Part shown: positions 55,709 through 64,000 of the stretch, one piece after another
How positions within the stretch are numbered: the first letter of the stretch is position 1
Layout of the letters: every line of letters starts with the position of its first letter
The notes under the pieces: generated by a model
Database searches by the model: none
Seen by the model: the letters and a program-made list of their open reading frames with translations, nothing else
Told to the model about the DNA's origin: nothing
Made by a program: the position numbers and the translations under genes
NCBI RefSeq assembly: GCF_022655595.1
Contig: NZ_CP093379.1
Coordinates: forward strand, 289,001-353,000
DNA from: Ignatzschineria rhizosphaerae
GTDB taxonomy: Bacteria > Pseudomonadota > Gammaproteobacteria > Cardiobacteriales > Wohlfahrtiimonadaceae
Direction of reading: 5' to 3'
DNA: 64,000 bases

Positions 55709-56044
55709 ATGATTGAGTCGCCGTGTATAGCTGGGGATACACCAATTTCAGAAACAGGAATTGGTTATACTTTATCCTTAATTAATGGTCGATATAAGAT
55801 TATGATCCTCTATTGGTTGAGTGTGAATTCTGTTATGCGCTTTAATCAGCTAAAGCGTCATATTGAGAAAATATCCTTTAAAACCTTGAGTAATACGCTT
55901 AAAGAATTAGAACGTGATGAGCTAGTCATTCGTAAAGAGTATCCGCAAATTCCCCCCAAAGTAGAGTACCGTTTATCGATGCGAGGACGATCGTTGTTAC
56001 CGATTATCGATGCGATGTGCGAATGGGGGGAGAATAATCGTTAA
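55709..56044 (+). CDS. HxlR-family regulator with conserved Cys6
   Basis: A 111-residue winged-helix regulator (YTLSLINGRYKIMILYWLSV, then MRFNQLKRHIEKISFKTLSN and TLKELERDELVIRKEY). Cys6 in MIESPC lies where B. subtilis YodB has its redox-sensing Cys6, which reacts with quinones and diamide. The adjacent divergent gene is a quinone reductase, so a YodB-like quinone or electrophile sensor is a sound inference. AAAGGAG precedes the ATG. Confidence 0.88.
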   Translation: MIESPCIAGDTPISETGIGYTLSLINGRYKIMILYWLSVNSVMRFNQLKRHIEKISFKTLSNTLKELERDELVIRKEYPQIPPKVEYRLSMRGRSLLPIIDAMCEWGENNR

Positions 56045-56197
56045 ATGGACTCTTAAAATAGAGTGTTTTTTCAAAACAGGTTGTTATAACTCATAATGGC
56101 TGTTTGTAAGTGTGCTACGGTGGCTGAAGGGTAAGTTAGTTAGTACCTGTGGATTTGTTTATAGACAATAGATTTTAAGGGAAGTGTATCAATAGTT

Positions 56198-57253
56198 ATG
56201 AAGAGATTTCATCTACTTGGGATATTTTTGATTGCGGCAACCTTGTTAGGAGGATTGTTTTTTTATGGGGATCGTTTTACACATGATGATCCTGAAGAGA
56301 TGGGATTTTATTCGATCGAAAATGGAGTTATTCATTATTGGGGAAGTCCGGTTTCAGGAGCTGATGCTCGCTCTTTTAAAATTCTTGATGCCGCTTATGC
56401 CAAAGATAATCATCAAGTTTACTATTTCGGGGAACCGATGAGTAAAATCGTTGATGCGAAGAGTTTTAAACCTTTAAATGCATGGTATGCCAAGGATAAG
56501 AACTATTACTATGTATATGGTGATTTTTTAAAAGAGATAGACACTGCAACTTTTAAGATTATCAATGGGCCTTTTGCAGAAGATAAAAATGGGCAATATT
56601 ATGTAGGAAGTAAGGTTGAGAATGCCGATTTTCACTTTTTAGAGAAGCTCAGCTTTATCCTTGATCATGAGTACTTATCGCAATTTAAAGTTGGCGGAGA
56701 TTTGCCATGGGATGGTTCTTCTCAAACGCAGCAATATTGGCGGGATAATCATCAAGTCTATTATGAGTCAGAATCAGCTATGAATGGGCACGATCTATCC
56801 ATTATAAAAGATGCAGACCTTGAAACGATCAAGATGCTCAATCGATACTATGCCGTGGATAAAGATCATCTTTATACCTATGGTTCTAAGGAGATAAATA
56901 ATCTATCGTTTGATTATATGACGATTGAGCCTTTGCAATATGGCTCTGGTTACTTACGAGATAAAGATAAAGTATTTGGTTTTACTCGTGAGGGGATAAT
57001 GGAGATTGAAGGTGCTGATGCTCAAACATTTCAATATTTTGATAATACTCCTTATGCAAAAGATAAAAATCAAATCTATCTTATTTCTAAACCGTTTTTA
57101 GCAGTAGATTATGAGACATTTCATACCGCAGAATATAACTTAAAAGGCACAATGATTACCATATTAGGGAAGGATAAAAATGGCTATTATATGGAAGCGC
57201 AAGAAGTAGAATGTCCTTCAGATGAATTTCTGTTTTCTTGGGATGAGATTTAA
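56198..57253 (+). CDS. DKNYY-family envelope protein
   Basis: A 351-residue protein with an N-terminal membrane anchor or signal (FHLLGIFLIAATLLGGLFFY). The rest is a set of DKNYY repeats: AAYAKDNHQVYYFGEPM, AWYAKDKNYYYVYGDFL, GPFAEDKNGQYYVGSKV, RYYAVDKDHLYTYGSKE and TPYAKDKNQIYLISKPF, each followed by a DAxTFK-type strand. The domain function is unknown. It is distantly similar to the gene at 14595. A repeat element begins at the base after its stop codon. Confidence 0.85.
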   Translation: MKRFHLLGIFLIAATLLGGLFFYGDRFTHDDPEEMGFYSIENGVIHYWGSPVSGADARSFKILDAAYAKDNHQVYYFGEPMSKIVDAKSFKPLNAWYAKDKNYYYVYGDFLKEIDTATFKIINGPFAEDKNGQYYVGSKVENADFHFLEKLSFILDHEYLSQFKVGGDLPWDGSSQTQQYWRDNHQVYYESESAMNGHDLSIIKDADLETIKMLNRYYAVDKDHLYTYGSKEINNLSFDYMTIEPLQYGSGYLRDKDKVFGFTREGIMEIEGADAQTFQYFDNTPYAKDKNQIYLISKPFLAVDYETFHTAEYNLKGTMITILGKDKNGYYMEAQEVECPSDEFLFSWDEI

Positions 57254-57410
57254 TATAGTCGATTCGGTTTAAGAAATACTATCTTAAAAGTAAAATAGCA
57301 CGGCTTGAGTCAAATCAGCTTGCCCGATGCATGGTAGAACGATTATTGCGCGTCCCATAATCGATGTGCCGGTAATCTGATTTAGCTATTTTTAAATCGA
57401 TTTTACTATA
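57254..57410. repeat. Inverted-repeat element (MITE/REP-like), copy 3
   Basis: The clearest copy: TATAGTCGATTCGGTTTAAG at the left end pairs with TTTAAATCGATTTTACTATA at the right (TATAGT/ACTATA at the tips). Inside, CAAATCAGCTTGCCCGATG pairs with CGATGTGCCGGTAATCTGAT. It starts directly after the stop codon of the DKNYY gene. The remaining gap to btsT (57411-57599) is AT-rich; AAATGTG near 57532 is at most a CRP half-site. Confidence 0.87.
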
Positions 57411-57599
57411 ACCTGCTTATTTTTTAAGAAAGCACTTAAAGTAAAAAGAGATTTTTTATATTATTTGTTTCTAATCAGCATCCTCTAATCTATTTCTATA
57501 GTTGCTATTCCATAATCTCGTAAATGTGTCATATTGATCTGTAATCTCACTGAAGAGTTTGATTAATCGATAGTCCTTTTGATTTTAGGGGTAAGTAAT

Positions 57600-59711
57600 A
57601 TGGTTGCAACTTCATCTCGTGGCTTTAAAAGTCATTTAATTTGGGTCGTTGTTGCTGTTTTAGGGGCGCTTTGCCTTGGCTATGTGGCATTAAATCGTGG
57701 AGAGACGATTAATGCGATGTGGGTTTTAACAGCTTCAATCTGTGTTTATTTAATTGGGTATCGCTACTATTCACTTTATATCGCAAAACGTGTTTTAAAG
57801 GTGGATAGTACTCGTTTAACACCTGCTTTTAAGCATAATGATGGGCTTGATTACGTCCCCACACGTAAATCGATTCTTTTTGGGCATCACTTTGCGGCAA
57901 TTGCTGGGGCTGGACCTTTGGTTGGTCCTGTATTAGCCGCGCAAATGGGATATCTTCCAGGAATGCTCTGGATTTTAGCGGGAGTTATTTTTGCCGGAGC
58001 GGTTCAAGACTTTATGGTGCTATTTGTCTCTACGCGCCGTGATGGGAAATCTTTAGGGGAGCTTATTAAGAGTGAGATGGGCTCTATTCCCGGTATTATT
58101 GCTTTAATTGCTTGTTTTATGATTATGATTATTATCCTAGCAGTCCTTGCGATGATCGTAGTAAAAGCACTTGAGCATAGCCCGTGGGGGACGTTTGCTG
58201 TGGCATTTACGATACCCTTAGCCGTTTTTATGGGTGTTTATATGCGCTATATCCGCCCAGGGCGTGTATTAGAGATCTCCGTTATAGGATTTGTGCTTTT
58301 AATTTTAGGGATTGTGTTTGGGAAGGATATTGCAGATTCAACAATTGGCGTGTGGTTTGATTTTTCAGGAAAAGGATTAACATTAGCGCTGGTTATCTAT
58401 GGGTTTATTGCGGCTGTTTTACCGGTATGGTTACTGCTCGCTCCTCGTGATTATCTCTCAACTTTCTTAAAAATAGGCGCTATTATCGCCTTAGCTATCG
58501 GGATTGTGATAGTAATGCCTGAGCTTAAAATGCCGGCATTAACGCAGTTTGCAGAAAGAGGAAATAATGGTCCTGTGTGGTCTGGGGATCTTTTTCCATT
58601 CCTCTTTATTACGATTGCCTGTGGTGCTGTATCAGGATTCCATGCTTTAATCGCTTCAGGAACAACACCAAAAATGCTCGAAAATGAAGATCAAGCACCG
58701 CTTATCGGTTATGGTGGAATGTTGATGGAATCATTTGTGGCGATCATGGCATTAATCTGTGCATCGATTATCGATCCTGGTATCTATTTTGCGATGAATA
58801 GTCCGATGGCATTTTTAAACCCCTCAGGTTTAGAAGATACGGTTTTAGCCGCTGCGACAACGGTTAGTAATCTTGGCTTTCAAATCACCCCAGAGGATTT
58901 AAGACAACTTGCCATTGCCGTCGATGAACCTAGTATTATCTCTAGAACAGGGGGCGCACCAACGCTAGCGATTGGAATGGCAACCATTTTACATGGCGCC
59001 TTAGGTGGCCTTGTGAAGATGGACTTTTGGTATCACTTTGCAATTTTGTTTGAGGCGCTCTTTATTTTAACGGCAGTTGATGCCGGAACGCGCTCTGCTC
59101 GTTATATGTTCCAAGGGATTTTAGCGGTTATTAATCCTAAATGGGGTAGAACGGATTTACTTGCTGTAAACCTTGTTGCAACAGGCGTTGTCGTTGCTGC
59201 TTGGGGATACTTCCTCTATCAAGGAGTTGTAGATCCATTAGGTGGCATTAATACATTGTGGCCACTTTTTGGAATTGCGAACCAGATGCTTGCAGCGATC
59301 GCTCTAATGCTCTGCGCAGCAGTTCTTTATAAGATGAAGCAGCAACGTTATGTCTGGGTTGCAATCTTCCCAACGGCGTGGCTCTTAATCTGTACGATGA
59401 CAGCTGGCTGGCAGAAGGTCTTTTCAGCAGATCCAGCGGTTGGTTTTTTTGCAAAAGCAGCGCAGCTTAAGGGACAGTTTATTGAGCAACCATTTGTCTC
59501 TAATGCAATTTTTAGTAGCGTTGATAAAGTAGAGCAAGTCATTTTTAATAATCAAGTCAATGGTATATTAACGCTCTTTTTTATGTTAGTTGTGGTGTTA
59601 CTTGCAATCTACTCATTTAAAACAGCATTAGGCGGCTTAAGAAGTGCTAAGCCAACCGCAAATGAAACACCTTATGAACCATTTCCAGAGGCAGTATCTA
59701 AAGTTCAATAA
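57600..59711 (+). CDS. btsT: CstA/BtsT-family pyruvate/peptide transporter
   Basis: A 703-residue inner-membrane carrier with about 16-18 helices, from ATG 57600 behind AGGGGTAAGTAAT. Signature blocks: DYVPTRKSILFGHHFAAIAG, AGPLVGPVLAAQMGYLPGML, GAVQDFMVLFVSTRRDGKSL, and CGAVSGFHALIASGTTPKML. E. coli BtsT (716 residues) is a pyruvate-proton symporter; the close paralogue CstA imports peptides or pyruvate in carbon starvation. The following yjiX and yjiA genes match the btsT locus of E. coli. Confidence 0.9.
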   Translation: MVATSSRGFKSHLIWVVVAVLGALCLGYVALNRGETINAMWVLTASICVYLIGYRYYSLYIAKRVLKVDSTRLTPAFKHNDGLDYVPTRKSILFGHHFAAIAGAGPLVGPVLAAQMGYLPGMLWILAGVIFAGAVQDFMVLFVSTRRDGKSLGELIKSEMGSIPGIIALIACFMIMIIILAVLAMIVVKALEHSPWGTFAVAFTIPLAVFMGVYMRYIRPGRVLEISVIGFVLLILGIVFGKDIADSTIGVWFDFSGKGLTLALVIYGFIAAVLPVWLLLAPRDYLSTFLKIGAIIALAIGIVIVMPELKMPALTQFAERGNNGPVWSGDLFPFLFITIACGAVSGFHALIASGTTPKMLENEDQAPLIGYGGMLMESFVAIMALICASIIDPGIYFAMNSPMAFLNPSGLEDTVLAAATTVSNLGFQITPEDLRQLAIAVDEPSIISRTGGAPTLAIGMATILHGALGGLVKMDFWYHFAILFEALFILTAVDAGTRSARYMFQGILAVINPKWGRTDLLAVNLVATGVVVAAWGYFLYQGVVDPLGGINTLWPLFGIANQMLAAIALMLCAAVLYKMKQQRYVWVAIFPTAWLLICTMTAGWQKVFSADPAVGFFAKAAQLKGQFIEQPFVSNAIFSSVDKVEQVIFNNQVNGILTLFFMLVVVLLAIYSFKTALGGLRSAKPTANETPYEPFPEAVSKVQ

Positions 59712-59773
59712 GTTGAGTATAAAATAGCGATTGAAATGGTTCGATGAGGTCGTTATGTCAATGAATATAGGGT

Positions 59774-59808
59774 TCTCTTGTCAAAATCTGTGAGATGATG
59801 GCAAGAGA
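59774..59808 (+). other. Stem-loop between btsT and yjiX
   Basis: Arms TCTCTTG and CAAGAGA around a 21-nt loop, followed by CTCTATTTTA. It may attenuate or process the transcript between the transporter and the two small downstream genes. Confidence 0.45.
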
Positions 59809-59862
59809 CTCTCTATTTTAATTAGGATGATGAGTAATAGCTACTGATGAAAGGAGAACATC

Positions 59863-60069
59863 ATGTTTAAGAAAATTGCAAAAGCAGGGAAGTACCTAGG
59901 TCAAATGGCTAATCTAATGGTAGGGATTCCAGATTATGATAATTATGTGCAGCATGTAAAACTAAAGCATCCAGACCAAGAGCCGATGACTTATGAGGAG
60001 TTTTTTAAAGAACGTCAAGAAGCAAGATATGGCGGAAAAGGTGGCACTGGCGGATTTCGTTGTTGTTAA
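59863..60069 (+). CDS. yjiX: YbdD/YjiX-family small protein
   Basis: A 68-residue protein of the YbdD/YjiX family: [20 protein letters not shown], then [20 protein letters not shown] and a Gly-rich tail ending FRCC. Family members almost always follow cstA/btsT genes and are thought to be needed for their transport activity. AAAGGAGAACATC precedes the ATG. The two terminal Cys residues are a conserved family feature. Confidence 0.93.
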   Translation: MFKKIAKAGKYLGQMANLMVGIPDYDNYVQHVKLKHPDQEPMTYEEFFKERQEARYGGKGGTGGFRCC

Positions 60070-60127
60070 GATGCGCAAATCTACATTAAGAGTATCATCA
60101 TTATAATCAATTTTAGGAAGGATCTTT

Positions 60128-61141
60128 ATGTTACCAGTAACGATTTTAACGGGGTTTTTAGGTTCAGGAAAAACAACTTTTATTAATTATCTGTTAGCAA
60201 CTGATCAAACTAAAAAGTTTGCGATTGTTGAAAATGAGTTTGGTGAGGTGAATATTGATGGCGCTTTATTAAATCAGAGCCAAACTTTAGAACTCATTGA
60301 ATTAAGTAATGGATGTATCTGTTGTAGTGTTCGTGGGGAATTAACTGAGGCCCTTCATGAGCTTTTAGATAAAATTGAAAAAGGCTTAATATCTATTGAT
60401 TGGTTAATCTTAGAAACGACAGGGCTTGCAGATCCAGGACCTATTATCCAATCTTTTTTTGTGGATGAGCGCATTCGTAGTGAAGTCTATTTAGACGCGG
60501 TGATTACCTTAGTAGATGCTGAGCATATTATGTTACAGCTTGATGAACATCCTGTAGCTTCCGTGCAGATTGGATTTGCCGATCGTTTGGTATTAACGAA
60601 GCTCGATCGAGTAGATGATGCGCAAAAAGTATTAGTGCTTGATCGAATCTATCGTATTAACACAAAAGCGAGTTTGCTAGAAGCTTCATTTGGAGAAATC
60701 TTACCAGAGTCGTGGTTAGGAATTTCAGCATTTGAAATTGATGATGAATTAGATTTAGAGGCAAAGAGTTTTCAATTTCAGCCGGATAAAGCGACTTTTA
60801 GCTTTCAGCCTTTTACCTCTAATAGCGAGCAATCTTGGAATGATAATATTCGCTCATACCTTTTTGAGGCAGGTGCGTTAGACCTTGATCAAATCGGAGA
60901 GTTTATGACGATGTTAGTCGAGCGTCACGGTAATGATATGCTCCGTTATAAAGGGATTTTAGCGATTGCAGATGAGCCAAAAAAATTGGTAATTCAAGGT
61001 GTCTATAAAGTCGTTGGCTTTGATTATGGCGATGAGTGGCAGCCTAGTGAGAAGATTATTAGCCAATTTGTTGTGATCGGGCGAAACCTCCCTTTTGAAA
61101 CGTTACTTGAAGAATTTAAACAAACAGAAACTTATGAATAA
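60128..61141 (+). CDS. yjiA: COG0523 P-loop GTPase YjiA
   Basis: A 337-residue G3E GTPase: Walker A GFLGSGKTT, the CxCC metal-binding motif in NGCICCSVRGEL, switch ETTGLADPGP, and NKxD variant TKLDRVDDA. The C-terminal CobW domain shows DMLRYKGILAIADEPKKLVI. These enzymes deliver metals (zinc, cobalt) to client proteins. It follows yjiX by 58 bp in the btsT-yjiX-yjiA order. Confidence 0.93.
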   Translation: MLPVTILTGFLGSGKTTFINYLLATDQTKKFAIVENEFGEVNIDGALLNQSQTLELIELSNGCICCSVRGELTEALHELLDKIEKGLISIDWLILETTGLADPGPIIQSFFVDERIRSEVYLDAVITLVDAEHIMLQLDEHPVASVQIGFADRLVLTKLDRVDDAQKVLVLDRIYRINTKASLLEASFGEILPESWLGISAFEIDDELDLEAKSFQFQPDKATFSFQPFTSNSEQSWNDNIRSYLFEAGALDLDQIGEFMTMLVERHGNDMLRYKGILAIADEPKKLVIQGVYKVVGFDYGDEWQPSEKIISQFVVIGRNLPFETLLEEFKQTETYE

Positions 61142-61147
61142 TCTGTT

Positions 61148-61771
61148 TTACTCAGGATGATCAAATAACCAAGAGTTAAGGAGAGCGAGAGGTTCTCGGA
61201 TATGTGCGGTGATTTTTGAGCCTTGATCTTGTGGAGTCCTTCCTGCAAGGCCTGAGATATTTGTCAGACCTGATCTTTTAGCAAGCATCATTGAGCGAGG
61301 AAGGTGAAAGTCATTGGTGATAATAACAACCTCCTCAACTTTTTTACCGGCATTTTTTAAAATGCTTTGTGCATTAATAAATTGATGTGCTGTTCGTGTA
61401 GATTCCTCTTCTAATAAAATCTGCGCTTGAGGAATGCCTTGTTGAATAAGGTATTGCTGCATAACCTGAGCTTCGCTTTGAGAATAGCCCACAGTTTTAC
61501 CACCTGTTGTAACAATGGTTACTTCTGGATTTTCTCGCCAATAATCTACCGCTTTATCAAGGCGATATTGCAGCATTAAACTTGGTCTTAAAGGATAACC
61601 TTCAATATGTGCACCTAAAATAATGATGGTATCGGCATTTTTTTGCGGGCTATATTGCTGGTTTTGATAATAGATATAACCGTTACCAAGCGCAATAATT
61701 GTGATAAAGAGCAATATGCCGATGATAAGCGTTGTAAGCAATAATCGTAATATTAAAATCATAGCCACCAT
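61148..61771 (-). CDS. YdcF-family (DUF218) membrane-anchored protein
   Basis: A 207-residue protein with one N-terminal membrane helix (ILRLLLTTLIIGILLFITII) and a DUF218 domain: DTIIILGAHIEGYPLRPSLM, VTIVTTGGKTVGYSQSEAQV, ESTRTAHQFIN and VVIITNDFHLPRSMMLAKRS. Relatives such as SanA and ElyC act in envelope polysaccharide or peptidoglycan precursor metabolism. The start could be ATG 61771 or 61762. It converges with yjiA, with only 6 bp between stops. Confidence 0.88.
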   Translation of the reverse strand: MVAMILILRLLLTTLIIGILLFITIIALGNGYIYYQNQQYSPQKNADTIIILGAHIEGYPLRPSLMLQYRLDKAVDYWRENPEVTIVTTGGKTVGYSQSEAQVMQQYLIQQGIPQAQILLEEESTRTAHQFINAQSILKNAGKKVEEVVIITNDFHLPRSMMLAKRSGLTNISGLAGRTPQDQGSKITAHIREPLALLNSWLFDHPE

Positions 61772-62134
61772 TTAGAGTAGGAAAAGCGCATAGAAGTGAT
61801 GCTGAATATTGAAGTTATTGCACTATATAAATTATCACTTAGTGAATTATAGAGGATGTGATAGAGGATATCTATGATAAAGATCTTTATTATATTGATA
61901 TAACCTCTCTGTTTTAGTGGCAAGATCTACTGCATTTTTTAAATTTAAAATAGTTTGGATAACTTAAAAGATATGCACAATTTCTGGGGATAACTTTCGG
62001 GATAATGTGCTGACAATAGAGGAATAACTTATTTTTATAGATTAAGTGGTTGATTTTATTTTAATGATTGTCTCTGTTTGTAAAGTGGGTAATAAAGCAT
62101 CTATCTATAACGCTTTGGCAACTAAAGAAAAGCC
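61772..62134. other. Intergenic region with no recognised gene
   Basis: AT-rich DNA between the YdcF-family gene and the NapD-like gene. It holds the promoter side of the YdcF-family gene. A weak open stretch around 62064-62130 has no start codon or ribosome site. No repeat or structured RNA is evident. Confidence 0.4.
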
Positions 62135-62170
62135 TAAGAAAAAAGCCTTACGACTTGTAGTTGTAAGGCT
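62135..62170 (-). terminator. Terminator of the NapD-like gene
   Basis: A 10-bp stem (AAAGCCTTAC / GTAAGGCTTT) with a short loop; the A-run on the + strand supplies the T-run for the minus-strand gene ending at 62224. Confidence 0.88.
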
Positions 62171-62223
62171 TTATGAATCCTATTGCATTCGGCTATTTTG
62201 TAAATAGCTAATGAAATTAAATG

Positions 62224-62475
62224 TTATTTATAAAACTGGTTAATTAATGTCACATCATGAACTATCGGTTGTTCTTTAATGAGCGACATTGCTTCCCGAG
62301 CACTTCTAATTGCCGTATCTTCGATAATTGCGGCTAATTGGGTATTGGTGCTATCAATAATGTTGCAAGATTCAACGGTAGCTAAAAAGGCTAAGAGATC
62401 CGCTTTATTTGCATAGTTCGTAGTGACAATGATGCCACAAACGTTGTGTTTGTGTGTAATTGTACTAGTTGTCAT
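62224..62475 (-). CDS. NapD-like chaperone, orphan
   Basis: An 83-residue protein with the NapD ferredoxin-like pattern: NVCGIIVTTNYANKADLLAF, then LATVESCNIIDSTNTQLAAI, IEDTAIRSAREAMSLIK and a VHDVTLINQFY end strand. NapD binds the twin-arginine signal of the periplasmic nitrate reductase NapA during maturation. No napA or other nap gene is visible nearby. A ribosome site (GAGGTAACTT) precedes the ATG. It may serve a molybdoenzyme encoded elsewhere, or be a remnant. Confidence 0.6.
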   Translation of the reverse strand: MTTSTITHKHNVCGIIVTTNYANKADLLAFLATVESCNIIDSTNTQLAAIIEDTAIRSAREAMSLIKEQPIVHDVTLINQFYK

Positions 62476-62765
62476 AAGTTACCTCATATCAAACAGAATC
62501 CTTAAGTTACATCCCTTAAGTGCATTATTTTAAATGCACCTTCAACTTATCATAAAATATTAGAAAGGATGTGAAATTTTTGATCAAATTTGATGGCTCT
62601 CAAAGAGTTTGTTAATTTTTGCGATATATATTAATAGGTTAGGAGTGTTTTGATGCTGGGTGTATACGGCAGGTTATCTATTTTTATGACTTAAAGAGAG
62701 GCTTTACTGTGAAGTTATGCCGACTTAGATCAATTTATAAGATGGTTTACAAGAAAAGAGATATG
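62476..62765. other. Promoter side of the NapD-like gene, no other gene seen
   Basis: AT-rich gap. Overlapping palindromes TTTGATCAAA and ATCAAATTTGAT near 62580-62592 do not have FNR-box spacing. A short hairpin (TTAAGTGCATTATTTTAAATGCACTT-type, arms AAGTGCATT and AATGCACTT region) lies just upstream of the gene near 62517-62545. Confidence 0.35.
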
Positions 62766-62799
62766 AAAAAGCCCTGATCATTTATAGACAGGGCTTTAC
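62766..62799 (-). terminator. Terminator of glyA
   Basis: A 9-bp stem (AAAGCCCTG / CAGGGCTTT) with a 12-nt loop; the A-run on the + strand gives the T-run for minus-strand transcripts, 35 bp past the glyA stop. Confidence 0.9.
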
Positions 62800-62833
62800 A
62801 TAATTCAATAGTGTTTATTGAGTCATTTTAATA

Positions 62834-64000
62834 TTATTTTGCAGGATAAACAGGGAATTTATCACAAAGACCGACAACGTTTTTAGCAACACGATCAATT
62901 ACGGTTTCATCATCAATGTTGTCTAAAATATCACAGATCCAGTTAGCTAGAAGATCACACTGTGCTTCTTTAAAACCACGAGTTGTAATGGCAGGAGTTC
63001 CGATACGGATCCCTGATGTTACAAATGGTGATTGTGGATCATTTGGTACTGAGTTTTTGTTTACTGTGATGTTAGCGCGGCCAAGTGCTTCATCTGCTTG
63101 TTTCCCCGTTAAGCCGCGATCGATTAAATCAACAAGCATTAAATGATTATCAGTGCCGTTAGAAACGATTTTGTAACCACGTGATTGGAAAACGCGAGCC
63201 ATGGTTTTTGCGTTAGTGATCACTTGTTGTTGATACTCTTTAAACTCAGGTTGAAGCGCTTCTAAGAATGCCACCGCTTTTGCTGCAATGACATGCATTA
63301 AAGGGCCACCTTGAATACCAGGGAAGATCGCTGAGTTTAATTTTCTTTCCAGTTCAGGTCTATTTTTGGTAAGGATTAACCCGCCTCGTGGACCACGAAG
63401 GGTTTTGTGGGTTGTAGTTGTCACAACATCAGCATACTCAATAGGATTTGGGTATAAACCAACTGCTACTAAACCTGCCACGTGTGCGATATCTGTAAAG
63501 AGGTAAGCTCCTACTTTATCTGCAATTTCACGAAAACGTTTAAAGTCTAATGTTTTTGAATATGCTGAAAAGCCTGCCACAATCATTTTTGGCTTATGTT
63601 CAAGTGCTAATTTTTCAACTTCATCATAATCGATTAAGCCTTCAGCATCGACACCATAGTGAACCGCATTATAAGTACGGCCTGAAAAGTTTACTTTTGC
63701 ACCGTGTGTTAAGTGACCACCGTGATCTAAGCTCATGCCTAAAACAGTATCACCAGCTTCTAAAAGTGCTAAATAAACAGCACCATTTGCTTGTGAACCT
63801 GAGTGAGGCTGAACGTTTGCATAATCTGCATCAAAGAGTTTTTTAGCGCGTTCAATGGCTAAATCTTCGGCAATATCCACAAATTCACAACCACCATAGT
63901 AGCGTTTACCTGGATAGCCTTCAGCATATTTGTTAGTAAGTTGTGAGCCTTGAAGTTCCATTACTAATGGTGAGCAGTAGTTTTCAGAAGCGATGAGTTC
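62834..64000 (-). CDS. glyA: Serine hydroxymethyltransferase, 5' end cut by window edge
   Basis: PLP enzyme that interconverts serine and glycine with tetrahydrofolate, feeding one-carbon metabolism. The frame is open to the right edge ([13 protein letters not shown] before the first internal Met), so about 389 of roughly 417-420 residues are visible. Motifs: [33 protein letters not shown], and [16 protein letters not shown] with the PLP-binding Lys. It is transcribed leftward and ends at a terminator. Confidence 0.97.
   Translation of the reverse strand, partial: ELIASENYCSPLVMELQGSQLTNKYAEGYPGKRYYGGCEFVDIAEDLAIERAKKLFDADYANVQPHSGSQANGAVYLALLEAGDTVLGMSLDHGGHLTHGAKVNFSGRTYNAVHYGVDAEGLIDYDEVEKLALEHKPKMIVAGFSAYSKTLDFKRFREIADKVGAYLFTDIAHVAGLVAVGLYPNPIEYADVVTTTTHKTLRGPRGGLILTKNRPELERKLNSAIFPGIQGGPLMHVIAAKAVAFLEALQPEFKEYQQQVITNAKTMARVFQSRGYKIVSNGTDNHLMLVDLIDRGLTGKQADEALGRANITVNKNSVPNDPQSPFVTSGIRIGTPAITTRGFKEAQCDLLANWICDILDNIDDETVIDRVAKNVVGLCDKFPVYPAK

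Noticed and set aside
57525-57560. CRP site upstream of btsT
   Set aside because: Only one half (AAATGTG) matches; the second half-site is poor.
62064-62210. Possible small ORF (IVSVCKVGNKASIYNALATK)
   Set aside because: No start codon with a ribosome site, and it runs through the terminator hairpin of the NapD-like gene.
62570-62600. FNR box upstream of the NapD-like gene
   Set aside because: TTGATCAAATTTGAT has the half-sites in the wrong order and spacing for TTGATnnnnATCAA.

Overview
The window reads as chromosome of an AT-rich gammaproteobacterium. The zipA-ligA pair, monofunctional RelA, the MetNIQ importer, Hsp33, DbpA, ecotin, glutaredoxin 2 and a btsT-yjiX-yjiA cluster all fit that class. 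Together with a Neisseria-like peptidoglycan O-acetylation cluster they suggest a non-enteric lineage, perhaps near Cardiobacteriales/Ignatzschineria. The class is well supported; the genus is only a guess, because no rRNA gene is present.

Layout. 1-6238: histidine utilisation (hutU cut by the left edge, hutI, hutH) followed by a NhaC-like putative histidine permease. 6339-8854: a methyltransferase-HNH nuclease fusion gene and a frameshifted secreted-protein gene. 9203-13320: patA-patB-ape1-like genes for adding and removing O-acetyl groups on peptidoglycan. 13528-17322: a His-rich PadR (NfeR/YqjI-like) regulator with a candidate operator, a DKNYY protein, and a LysR gene divergent from an MFS exporter. 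17334-19421: that exporter is split by an IS481-family element with a 7-bp target duplication. 19489-24050: a patchwork of tRNA genes (initiator Met, Leu-CAA and a degenerate Leu-CAA copy), a UDG-fold protein, small secreted or lipoproteins, ecotin and a PAS protein. 24206-38501: mostly housekeeping genes (SDR, YbfF, mutS, TerC-CBS, hslO, ubiX, RDD, zipA, ligA, trmO, DsrE). 38532-42324: a Sel1-repeat protein and relA. 42731-47895: a methionine-uptake locus (a Met/Cys-rich leader peptide, metN, metI, an acyl-CoA dehydrogenase-like gene and two metQ genes). 48146-57253: small membrane proteins (one with a nonsense mutation), an AroE paralogue, dbpA, DUF1176, grxB, a quinone reductase with a divergent HxlR regulator, and a second DKNYY protein. 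57600-64000: btsT-yjiX-yjiA, a YdcF protein, an orphan NapD-like gene, and glyA cut by the right edge.

The most unusual items are these. (1) A 40-codon leader ORF starting MCKMMKNPMIQMIMCCC has its own strong Shine-Dalgarno and overlaps the metN start by 14 nt, which suggests a methionine/cysteine-sensing translational attenuator. (2) Three copies of a ~157-bp inverted-repeat element (MITE/REP-like) lie at 25234, 34843 and 57254. (3) The palindrome TGCCGGCA is strongly over-represented (14 perfect copies found by eye) and once forms one arm of a terminator hairpin. (4) One gene fuses a methyltransferase to an HNH nuclease. (5) Several genes are decaying: the IS-split MFS gene, a CAA-to-TAA nonsense mutation exposed by an internal protein repeat, a frameshifted secreted protein, and a tRNA-Leu copy lacking CCA and A73.
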